Part shown: positions 1 through 4,182 of the stretch, piece after piece
Layout: every line of letters begins with the position of its first letter
Position numbering within the stretch: the first letter of the stretch is position 1
NCBI GenBank assembly: GCA_025350085.1
Contig: JANXYI010000177.1
Coordinates: forward strand, 1 to 5,884
Length of the DNA stretch: 5,884 nucleotides
From: Deltaproteobacteria bacterium
GTDB lineage: Bacteria > Desulfobacterota > Desulfovibrionia > Desulfovibrionales > Desulfovibrionaceae
Direction of reading: 5' to 3'
Translations under genes and position numbers: made by a program
Notes under the pieces: generated by a model
Told to the model about the DNA's origin: nothing
Databases searched by the model: none
Seen by the model: only the letters and a program-made list of their open reading frames with translations

Positions 1-44
1 CCAGGGGCAGCGCCCCTGGCGAAGTTCAGGGGCAGCGCCCCTGG
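1..44. repeat. Tandem GC-rich hairpin repeat downstream of selD
   Basis: Two copies of CAGGGGCAGCGCCCCTGG lie at 2-19 and 27-44, with a 25-bp period. Each copy is an inverted repeat: CCAGGGGC/GCCCCTGG around AGC in the first (8 bp) and CAGGGGC/GCCCCTG in the second (7 bp). They sit just 3' of selD, read on the minus strand, and have no T-tract. They could be a REP-like dispersed element, or could stall or terminate selD transcription and protect its 3' end. The array touches the window edge and may continue to the left. Confidence 0.75.
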
Positions 45-56
45 CCACTCGGAAGC

Positions 57-1136
57 CTAGAGAATGGACAAGAACGGCCCGCCGGACTGGGCGGCTTCCG
101 CGCGGCCGATGCACACGGACAGGTCGCCCGCGGCCTCAAGCATGGCCTGGGCCTCGGCCAGCCTGTCCTGCGGCACGCCCAGGATGAGCCCGCCCGAGGT
201 CTGGGCGTCGAAGGTGAGCGCCACGCGCAGCTCCTCCAGGCCAGTGGCCAGGCGGGTGCGCGGCAGATAGTGGTTGCGGTTGCACACGCTGCCGCCGGGC
301 AGCAGCCCCTGCGCGGCCAGCTCCAGGGCCTCGGGGAAGAAGGGCACGGCCGCCAGGTCGAGCTCGGCGCAGACCCCGCTCGACTGGGCCATCTCCAGCA
401 GGTGCCCGCCCAGGCCGAAGCCCGTGACATCGGTGGAGGCGATGAGCCCAAGCTCGCGGATGACCGCGGCCCCGCCGCGGTTGAGCCTGCCGCACCACTT
501 CAGCAGCAGTTCTTCGTATTGTTCGGCTCCGGGTCGGCCGGCCTTTACCGCCGTGGCCAGCACCCCGGTGCCGACAGGCTTGGTCAGGAGCAGCGCGTCG
601 CCGGGCCGAAGGCCCCGGTTGGTGGACATTTTGTCCGGGTCGACCACGCCGGACACGGACAGCCCGTACTTGATCTCCGGGTCCTCCACGCTGTGGCCGC
701 CGCAGAGCACGGCCCCGGCCTCCTGGAGCTTGGCCAGCCCGCCCTTCAGGATGGCCCCCAGCACCTCCGGGGGCATGCTGCGGGCCGGGAAGCAGCACAC
801 GTTCATGGCCGTCAGCGGCTCCCCGCCCACGGCATAGACATCGGACAGGGAGTTGGCCGCGGCGATCTGGCCGAAGCGGAACGGGTCGTCCACCACGGGG
901 GTCAGAAAGTCGACGGTCTGCACCAGGGCCATGCCGGGCGGAAAGCGCACCACCACCGCGTCCTCGTTGCCGCCGCGCGGCCCCGAGAGAATGCGTTCGT
1001 CCTGGCCCGTCACCAGGCCCTTAAGTATCCGCTCCAGGTCCCCTGGAGCCACCTTGGCGGCTCAACCCGCGGCGCGTACGCCCTGGGTCAGACGGACCTT
1101 CTGCGGAGCTGCTGAAAATGTGCCGAAGCTTTGCAT
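57..1136 (-). CDS. selD: Selenide, water dikinase (selenophosphate synthetase), selenocysteine-containing
   Basis: SelD makes selenophosphate from selenide and ATP, the selenium donor for Sec-tRNA and selenouridine synthesis; it is cytosolic. The uninterrupted frame starts only at GTG 1052, but reading the same frame upstream through one TGA (1062-1064) to ATG 1134-1136 gives a 359-aa protein. Its N-terminus contains LTQGVRAAGUAAKVAPGDLE, the SelD active-site segment, with Sec25 where E. coli has Cys17 and Lys28 matching its catalytic Lys20. Other family signatures follow: NEDAVVV (Asp59), NSLSDVYAVGGEP (Asp99), GGHSVEDPE, LLTKPVGTGVL, STDVTGFGLGGH (Asp236) and DAQTSGGLI near the end. Length is normal for SelD (E. 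coli 347 aa). The start is the least certain part: ATG 1136 or GTG 1142 are the options before an in-frame TAG at 1146-1148. The only SD-like sequence, GGGGAG at 1159-1164, is too far upstream and lies in the loop of a small hairpin (1155-1168). The gene is transcribed divergently from the zinc-ribbon gene. Confidence 0.95.
1023..1055 (-). promoter_or_regulatory. Candidate bacterial SECIS element in selD
   Basis: On the minus strand, 12 nt after the TGA at 1062-1064, lies the perfect stem-loop GCTCCAGGGGACCTGGAGC (1031-1049), with 8 bp and a GGA loop (or 7 bp and GGGAC). A short lower helix, AAG (1053-1055) with CTT (1023-1025), is separated from it by an internal loop. The apical loop begins 21 nt after the UGA and starts with G. 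Bacterial SECIS elements recognised by SelB lie inside the coding sequence just after the UGA, with guanine at the loop apex, so position and shape fit. The element lies in codons that also encode the conserved APGDLE segment. Confidence 0.72.
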
Positions 1137-1169
1137 GGGCACAGGCTAGCAGAAGCGCTCCCCAGCGCA

Positions 1170-1183
1170 AGTGAATTTTCACT
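1170..1183. promoter_or_regulatory. 14-bp dyad AGTGAATTTTCACT, possible operator
   Basis: AGTGAA and TTCACT are perfect 6-bp inverted arms around TT. The dyad lies in the divergent spacer, 33 bp upstream of the selD ATG and about 105 bp upstream of the zinc-ribbon ATG. It is AT-rich against a GC-rich background. Its half-site GTGA resembles CRP/FNR-type or Rex half-sites, but the spacing between GTGA and TCAC is 4, not the usual 6 of CRP/FNR sites, so I do not name a regulator. Its core is 9 of 10 identical to the dyad upstream of nrdJ. Confidence 0.4.
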
Positions 1184-1195
1184 AGCAGGGATAGG

Positions 1196-1237
1196 GTGTG
1201 CCGATAGGTCAGCCTGGACCAGAGGTGCCGGGCACAC
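1196..1237 (+). other. Imperfect long hairpin GTGTGCC...GGCACAC
   Basis: GTGTGCC (1196-1202) and GGCACAC (1231-1237) are perfect 7-bp inverted arms enclosing 28 nt. The interior includes a smaller pair, GGTC (1207-1210) with GACC (1217-1220). The structure overlaps the proposed sigma-54 -24 box, so it could be protein-binding DNA or RNA structure from a more upstream start. Its function is unknown. Confidence 0.4.
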
Positions 1238-1245
1238 AAGATGCA
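1230..1245 (+). promoter_or_regulatory. Candidate sigma-54 promoter for the zinc-ribbon gene
   Basis: GGGCACACAAGATGCA matches the sigma-54 pattern TGGCACG-N4-TTGCW at GGCAC and TGCA, with GG (1231-1232) and GC (1243-1244) at exactly the required 10-base spacing. Transcription would start near 1255, about 30 nt before the ATG. The -24 half also forms the right arm of an inverted repeat (1196-1202 with 1231-1237). No enhancer-binding protein gene is visible. It is a motif match only and could be chance. Confidence 0.35.
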
Positions 1246-1257
1246 TGTGCAGAGGCA

Positions 1258-1275
1258 GCGTGTGCAGACACACGC
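1258..1275 (+). other. 5'-leader hairpin ahead of the zinc-ribbon gene
   Basis: GCGTGTG-CAGA-CACACGC forms a perfect 7-bp stem with a 4-nt loop. It ends immediately before the Shine-Dalgarno GGGAGGAG (1276-1283). If transcription starts near 1255, this hairpin sits at the very 5' end of the mRNA, where it could stabilise the message or affect ribosome access. Confidence 0.5.
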
Positions 1276-1286
1276 GGGAGGAGCAC

Positions 1287-1502
1287 ATGATCCGCCACCG
1301 CTGTGCGGCCTGCGGCCACCACATCAACCGCACCGACCGCCTCTTCGAGGACTCCGACGGCACCCTGTGCGCAGCCTGCCTGGCCCGCCTGGCGCCCGGC
1401 AGACCGGCCGCCAAGGGCGCGAAAGCCGCTGTCCCCGGCACACTGCCGCCCGCCTGGTCCATGTTGCCGGAACTGATTTTCCGCCGCCCGGAACAGGGCT
1501 AG
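1287..1502 (+). CDS. Small double-CxxC zinc-ribbon protein, unknown function
   Basis: The protein is 71 aa. ATG 1287 is chosen because a strong SD, GGGAGGAG, ends 3 nt before it and because the Cys motifs begin right after; the open frame continues upstream without a good site. Residues 1-31 contain C6-AA-C9 and C28-AA-C31, four cysteines spaced as in a treble-clef or zinc-ribbon knuckle pair that would bind one Zn2+. His4, His11 and His12 are nearby. The second half (about 32-71) is Ala/Pro/Gly-rich and ends in a short hydrophobic patch, SMLPELIFRR. There is no signal peptide or membrane segment. Such proteins often act as nucleic-acid or partner-binding adaptors, but I recognise no specific family. 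Its TAG stop shares the CTAG at 1499-1502 with the stop of the converging HD-GYP gene. Confidence 0.75.
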   Translation: MIRHRCAACGHHINRTDRLFEDSDGTLCAACLARLAPGRPAAKGAKAAVPGTLPPAWSMLPELIFRRPEQG

Positions 1503-2668
1503 GCCGTCAGCATACGGCTCAGGTCCACGCGGTAGTCCGCGGGATTCAGGCATTCGGTGATTTCCTGGCTGCCCATGGAAAGGTCAAGGACCGCGGGGGG
1601 CGTATGGCGCATCCCGGCGTCGAAAAGCACCTTCACCGTTGGCCTGGTGGCGTTCTTGTCATTGCTGCCCGTGACAATGGCGTATTCCCCGCTGCTGAGG
1701 CGCACGAAGCTGCCCACAGGGTACACGCCGATGCACTTGATGAACTGCTCGATGCTGTTCGGGGAGAATGTGGCATCGCGCCACTGGTACATGAGGCTCA
1801 AGGCCTTGGCCGCGGGCATGCCCTCCTTGTAGCAGCGCTTGCTGGTCAGCGCATCGTACACGTCGACGATGCTGATGATGCGCCCGAAGAGGCCGATGCC
1901 GGAACCAGCGAGTCCGCGCGGGTAGCCCGTGCCGTCGAAACGCTCGTGGTGCTCGATGGCCCCGCGCAGGATGTCCGGGTCCGGCCCGGCGGTCTTGGAA
2001 ATGATCCTGTAGCTCTCCACCGGGTGGGTCTTGACGATCTGCGTTTCCTGCGCGGTCAGGCGGGCGGGTTTGTTTAGGATGTCCTCGGGGATGCGCGCCT
2101 TGCCCACGTCGTGGAACAGCCCGGAGAGGCCGAGCAGGCGCAGCACGTCCTTGTCCAGGCCCAGGTACTTGCCCAGAATGATGGCCAGCACCCCGACGTT
2201 GATGCAATGCGTGTAGCTGTACTCGTCGAAGCGCTTGAGCTTGAACAGGGTGGCTGCCGCGGACTCGTTGCGGAACACGCTCTGGATGAAGCTGTCCACA
2301 ATGGGCTGGGCCTCGTGGTAGTCCACGTCCCGCCCCTGGCGCGCGTCATCCATGAATCCGTGGGCATGCTCCAGGGCCTCGGTATAGAGCTTCGCGGCCA
2401 CGGGAAGCTCCTCGGCCAGGGGTACCGCCGGGACACCCGGCGCCGCAGCCTCCTGTTCCTTTTGCCGGTGGAGCCTGTTCAGCATGTTGAGGGTCAGCTT
2501 CTCGTCGATCAGGACCTCGTCCACCTCCGGCGGCACAAGGCCGTCGAGGTTTTGGAGCGACATGAGCGGCTTGCCCACGGACACGAAGGGCTCTTCCGGG
2601 GTGCCCTGGCCGTACTTGGCCACGAACATCCCGACCTCGAGATCGTTTCTGCGTACCCGCCGGAGCAT
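1499..2668 (-). CDS. HD-GYP domain cyclic-di-GMP phosphodiesterase with DUF3391-like N-terminus
   Basis: The 389-aa cytosolic protein is predicted to hydrolyse cyclic di-GMP (some deltaproteobacterial relatives act on cGAMP), lowering the second messenger that controls motility and biofilm. Residues 1-65 (RRNDLEVGMFVAKYG ... VDEVLIDEKLTL) resemble the DUF3391 domain that often precedes HD-GYP. The catalytic domain spans about 150-315: H154 (YTH), H186-D187 in LFHDVGK, H215 (KTHP), the signature HHERFDGTGYP at 240-250, and D269 in IVDVYDAL. All expected metal ligands are present, so it should be active. A beta-rich C-terminal tail follows (about 315-389). There is no receiver, PAS or membrane segment. 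ATG 2668 is preceded by GGAAGG 5 nt upstream; the frame stays open to 2866, but that extension looks non-coding and lacks an SD. A short leader ORF overlaps the start (TGATG). Its stop lies inside CTAG shared with the zinc-ribbon gene. Confidence 0.93.
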   Translation of the reverse strand: MLRRVRRNDLEVGMFVAKYGQGTPEEPFVSVGKPLMSLQNLDGLVPPEVDEVLIDEKLTLNMLNRLHRQKEQEAAAPGVPAVPLAEELPVAAKLYTEALEHAHGFMDDARQGRDVDYHEAQPIVDSFIQSVFRNESAAATLFKLKRFDEYSYTHCINVGVLAIILGKYLGLDKDVLRLLGLSGLFHDVGKARIPEDILNKPARLTAQETQIVKTHPVESYRIISKTAGPDPDILRGAIEHHERFDGTGYPRGLAGSGIGLFGRIISIVDVYDALTSKRCYKEGMPAAKALSLMYQWRDATFSPNSIEQFIKCIGVYPVGSFVRLSSGEYAIVTGSNDKNATRPTVKVLFDAGMRHTPPAVLDLSMGSQEITECLNPADYRVDLSRMLTA

Positions 2669-2748
2669 CAGGGCCTTCCGGGGGCTGGACGCGCGGTCAT
2701 AACAACCGGAGCAGCGGAGGTGGCTGACGCGACGGGTTCGATGGACAT
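2668..2748 (-). CDS. Possible 26-aa leader peptide coupled to the HD-GYP gene
   Basis: A 27-codon ORF (26 aa, starting MSIEPVASAT and ending APGRP) begins at ATG 2748. Its TGA (2670-2668) shares the A with the HD-GYP ATG, giving TGATG, a typical arrangement for translational coupling. It has its own SD, GGGAGG, 8 nt before the ATG, and that SD is part of a small hairpin (GGGAG with TTCCC). The peptide is rich in Ala, Pro and Val, with no recognisable domain and no run of one codon that would suggest classical attenuation. It may be a regulatory leader or a chance ORF. Confidence 0.4.
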   Translation of the reverse strand: MSIEPVASATSAAPVVMTARPAPGRP

Positions 2749-2811
2749 GGGAAGAACCTCCCGTGTGTTCTGGCGCCTGATCGAGGCCAGCAGGATGCCC
2801 GGCTACGATTA

Positions 2812-2842
2812 CGTATACACGGGAAATGCGTGGCGTTGTCAA
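2812..2842 (-). promoter_or_regulatory. Candidate sigma-70 promoter for the HD-GYP gene
   Basis: On the minus strand a perfect -35 TTGACA (2842-2837) is followed by an AT-rich TGTATACGTAAT stretch. The best -10 is TATACG (2817-2812) at a long 19-nt spacing; TGTATA at 17 nt is an alternative. The -35 is convincing and the -10 weak. The leader would be about 60 nt before the short upstream ORF. Confidence 0.35.
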
Positions 2843-2848
2843 CCCATC

Positions 2849-2893
2849 GTCGGCCGCATTTCGCATTGCCCTGCAACCGGGGCAGGAGCCGAC
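2849..2893 (-). other. Structured spacer after the terminase-like gene
   Basis: Downstream of the 140-aa gene, GTCGGC (2893-2888) pairs with GCCGAC (2854-2849). Inside, CCTGC...GCAGG or TGCCC...GGGCA can form a hairpin, and the near-direct repeat AATGCG/AAATGCG follows. There is no T-tract, so it is not a standard terminator, though it could reduce read-through into the HD-GYP promoter just beyond. Confidence 0.3.
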
Positions 2894-2904
2894 CGGCTGG
2901 TGCG

Positions 2905-3327
2905 CTACCCTTCAGCCTCTTTTTCATCTCCGGCAGAGAGATCGACCTCCAGCACCAGTGTCCGCGCCAGGCCACCGGAGGCCTCGTCCCTGGCCCCGGC
3001 ATAGCGCGAGGGCTTGAGCGTCTTGAGCAGGAACATCAGGAGCTGGTCCGAGTGCTTGACCGTGTTGCCGCACTCCCGGCCCTGGTGGAACACCGGCACC
3101 TCCACGCCTTCAAGGGCCCGGCGCACGGCCTCGGACTCCAGGGCCGCCACGGCCCGGCCCAACTCGTCCTGCTCGCCCTCCCCCGCCGCACCGGCCGGGT
3201 CGGCCTGGCCCAGGATCTTGAGGCGCCGGGCAGTGTCCAGCGGGATCTCCGCTGCCCTGGCTGCAGCCGCCAGGCAGCCCGTGGCGGCATAGGTCTTGCG
3301 GAATAATAGGGCCTTGCGCTTGTCCAT
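2905..3327 (-). CDS. Terminase small-subunit-like DNA-binding protein, apparently orphan
   Basis: The protein is 140 aa. ATG 3327 is chosen for the strong SD GGAGGGG just upstream; the open frame reaches 3525 but without a credible start. Residues 8-40 (LFRKTYAATGCLAAAARAAEIPLDTARRLKILG) read as a helix-turn-helix, the kind small terminase subunits use to bind the phage packaging site. Residues 60-109, including EAVRRALEGVEVPVFHQGR and SDQLLMFLLKTLKPSRY, match a pattern I know from tailed-phage small-terminase proteins (EA-RRA-EG--EPV---G ... SD-LL-FLLK---P--Y). The last 30 residues are acidic and variable. Neighbours are not phage genes and no large terminase subunit lies within view, so this looks like a domesticated or leftover phage gene, possibly now a DNA-binding regulator. 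The family assignment is from memory of motifs, without a search. Confidence 0.7.
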   Translation of the reverse strand: MDKRKALLFRKTYAATGCLAAAARAAEIPLDTARRLKILGQADPAGAAGEGEQDELGRAVAALESEAVRRALEGVEVPVFHQGRECGNTVKHSDQLLMFLLKTLKPSRYAGARDEASGGLARTLVLEVDLSAGDEKEAEG

Positions 3328-3453
3328 AAACCCCTCCGGTGTTGCGCTGCAAAGCGGGTTGACGGGCCGCCCCGCGGGCCCAACGTCCCGGCAGGCCTTG
3401 ACAATTTCTCTAGACTTTCGACTAACCCGCCGCCGTGATATGCAAATTTCCTC

Positions 3454-3481
3454 TTGCGCTCCAGGGGCGGAGTGATACAAG
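3454..3481 (+). promoter_or_regulatory. Candidate promoter for the exported Lys-rich peptide
   Basis: TTGCGC (-35, 3454-3459), a 16-nt spacer and TACAAG (-10, 3476-3481) with an extended TG at 3473-3474 would start transcription near 3488, about 60 nt before the ATG. A second perfect TTGACA at 3398-3403 lies farther up but has only ACTAAC at the right distance. Confidence 0.4.
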
Positions 3482-3493
3482 ATGACTCGACCA

Positions 3494-3512
3494 GGGAAGG
3501 ATGGGCCTTCCC
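3494..3512 (+). other. 5'-UTR hairpin of the Lys-rich peptide gene
   Basis: GGGAAGG-ATGGG-CCTTCCC is a perfect 7-bp stem with a 5-nt loop, followed by AAAAA. It would begin only a few nucleotides from the predicted transcript start. Terminal hairpins of this kind are known to protect abundant mRNAs such as those of envelope proteins from 5'-end-dependent decay; applying that here is inference. Confidence 0.5.
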
Positions 3513-3549
3513 AAAAACCCCTCACTGATCCACCTAAGGAGATACCATC

Positions 3550-3738
3550 ATGAAGAAAGCCCTTATCGCCATGTCCATGGTCCTCGCCTTTGCTGGCGTT
3601 TCCTTCGCCGCCGACGCCGCCGCCCCGGTCGAGAAGGCCGAAGTCGCCGCTCCTGCCAAGAAGGAGAAGAAGGCCCCCAAGAAGGCCCCCAAGAAGGCCG
3701 TGAAGAAGGAAGCCGCCGCCGAGAAGAAGGCCGAGTAA
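3550..3738 (+). CDS. Small exported Lys/Ala/Pro-rich basic peptide
   Basis: The protein is 62 aa, with SD TAAGGAG well placed before ATG 3550. Residues 1-20 form a clear Sec signal peptide: positive MKK, a hydrophobic core ALIAMSMVLAFAGV, then SFA with likely cleavage before ADAAAP. The predicted mature peptide is 42 aa made of only six residue types: 15 Ala, 13 Lys, 6 Glu, 4 Pro, 3 Val and 1 Asp. The middle is a KKAP-type repeat resembling a histone H1 tail, visible in DNA as repeated AAGAAGGCCCCC. It is probably disordered, periplasmic or released, and polycationic, so binding to anionic surfaces, lipopolysaccharide, peptidoglycan or DNA is plausible but unproven. It is a single-gene unit with its own promoter, 5' hairpin and strong terminator, which suggests high expression. 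No specific family is recognised. Confidence 0.85.
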   Translation: MKKALIAMSMVLAFAGVSFAADAAAPVEKAEVAAPAKKEKKAPKKAPKKAVKKEAAAEKKAE

Positions 3739-3797
3739 TTCCGGTCTGACCCGGCCCGTGGCGCCACGCGCCCGCGGCCTCTTTGCAAGACCTCCGG

Positions 3798-3834
3798 ACG
3801 GGCTCCAGGGTTTTCCCAGGAGCCCGTTTTTTTT
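3798..3834 (+). terminator. Intrinsic terminator of the Lys-rich peptide gene
   Basis: ACGGGCTCC (3798-3806) pairs with GGAGCCCGT (3819-3827), 9 bp. After an A-A mismatch the stem continues with GGG/CCC around a TTTT loop, and a run of eight T (3827-3834) follows. It is a strong Rho-independent terminator 59 nt after the stop codon. Confidence 0.95.
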
Positions 3835-3999
3835 CGTCTCCAGTATACCACGGGGTCTGCGGCCTGGATAAAATTGGACTATTTTGGGCCGCTAAAAAGA
3901 CAAAAATTCCGGGTTGACAGACTTCCCGGACAGGCGGACACGGCCCCTTTTCAGCGCTTCCGTCACCCTGGACAGAACGGGACGGCGAAAAACTTCTCA

Positions 4000-4034
4000 C
4001 CCCGCAACCCTTGCCTTCAGCGGGTTGCCAGGGG
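4000..4034 (+). other. Stable hairpin A in the nrdJ leader region
   Basis: CCCC-GCAACCC (4000-4010) pairs with GGGTTGC (4022-4028) and, past a CA bulge, GGGG (4031-4034), giving 11 bp around an 11-nt loop. It shares bases 4028-4034 with hairpin B, so the two are mutually exclusive. Confidence 0.5.
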
Positions 4035-4053
4035 CAGGCCTTGCCCTGCCTGG
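4028..4053 (+). other. Overlapping hairpin B in the nrdJ leader region
   Basis: CCAGG (4028-4032) pairs with CCTGG (4049-4053); past a GG bulge, CAGG pairs with CCTG around the loop CCTTGC. A smaller CCAG-CGT-CTGG stem at 4058-4068 is followed by ATTTTT (4069-4074), a weak terminator-like arrangement. Hairpins A and B exclude each other, as in an attenuator, but no leader peptide is evident. Confidence 0.4.
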
Positions 4054-4065
4054 GTCGCCAGCGTC

Positions 4066-4094
4066 TGGATTTTTCTAGAGTATCTTGATAAAGT
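4066..4094 (+). promoter_or_regulatory. Weak candidate promoter for nrdJ
   Basis: TGGATT (4066-4071), a 17-nt spacer and TAAAGT (4089-4094) would start transcription near 4101. The -35 matches 3 of 6 and the -10 4 of 6 consensus bases. If real, the 14-bp palindrome lies just downstream of the start, a usual place for a repressor site. Confidence 0.25.
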
Positions 4095-4122
4095 ACGTAG
4101 ACGATGGGCAACCGTCTGATTT

Positions 4123-4136
4123 GATGAAATTTCATC
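4123..4136. promoter_or_regulatory. Perfect 14-bp palindrome GATGAAATTTCATC, probable operator
   Basis: The sequence is identical to its own reverse complement over 14 bases and ends 46 nt before the nrdJ ATG. It does not look like the NrdR box I know (an ACA-rich dyad around ATATAT), so the usual nrd repressor is not indicated. Its core TGAAATTTCA is nearly the same as TGAATTTTCA in the selD spacer dyad. Confidence 0.5.
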
Positions 4137-4182
4137 CGCCGTTCGGCCCGAACCCTGTAGACTGCGCGCAAGGAAACCCTCC

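Larger units (their letters stand above)
3835..4182. other. Gene-free structured spacer upstream of nrdJ
   Basis: No credible gene is seen in these 348 bases. An 81-codon open frame at 3874-4119 has no SD and no protein-like pattern. The left third is AT-rich (many A and T runs) with a CCGGG...CCCGG hairpin at 3909-3929. The middle holds two overlapping stable hairpins, and the right end carries a possible promoter, a small dyad TATCTTGATA (4081-4090) and a perfect 14-bp palindrome. No tRNA or convincing riboswitch consensus is visible. Confidence 0.6.

Noticed and set aside
1050..1052. GTG 1052 as the selD start
   Set aside because: It would remove the catalytic Sec and Lys that the family requires, and the upstream frame matches the family perfectly across the TGA.
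270..1115. 281-codon open frame on the plus strand opposite selD
   Set aside because: It is His/Gly/Ala-rich with no motif or SD and lies fully antisense to conserved selD sequence.
1137..1286. tRNA-Sec (selC) or another small RNA gene beside selD
   Set aside because: No acceptor stem, T-loop GTTC motif or cloverleaf could be drawn; the hairpins present are short and unrelated.
2669..2866. 66-residue N-terminal extension of the HD-GYP protein
   Set aside because: The extension lacks an SD and family-like sequence and contains the likely promoter, whereas ATG 2668 has GGAAGG at 5 nt and begins the DUF3391-like domain.
3398..3426. Promoter with perfect TTGACA at 3398 and ACTAAC at 17 nt
   Set aside because: The -10 is poor. 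The TTGCGC/extended TACAAG pair nearer the Lys-rich gene is a better fit, though the upstream site cannot be excluded.
3976..4053. Cobalamin riboswitch upstream of nrdJ
   Set aside because: Only fragments such as CCCCGCAAC and GCCAGG/CCTGCC resemble the consensus. The GGGAA and GGTG..A.TCC core and the normal distance to the B12 box are missing. A covariance-model search would decide.
3874..4119. 81-codon open frame in the nrdJ spacer
   Set aside because: There is no SD, no protein-like composition, and it overlaps the strongest hairpins of the spacer.
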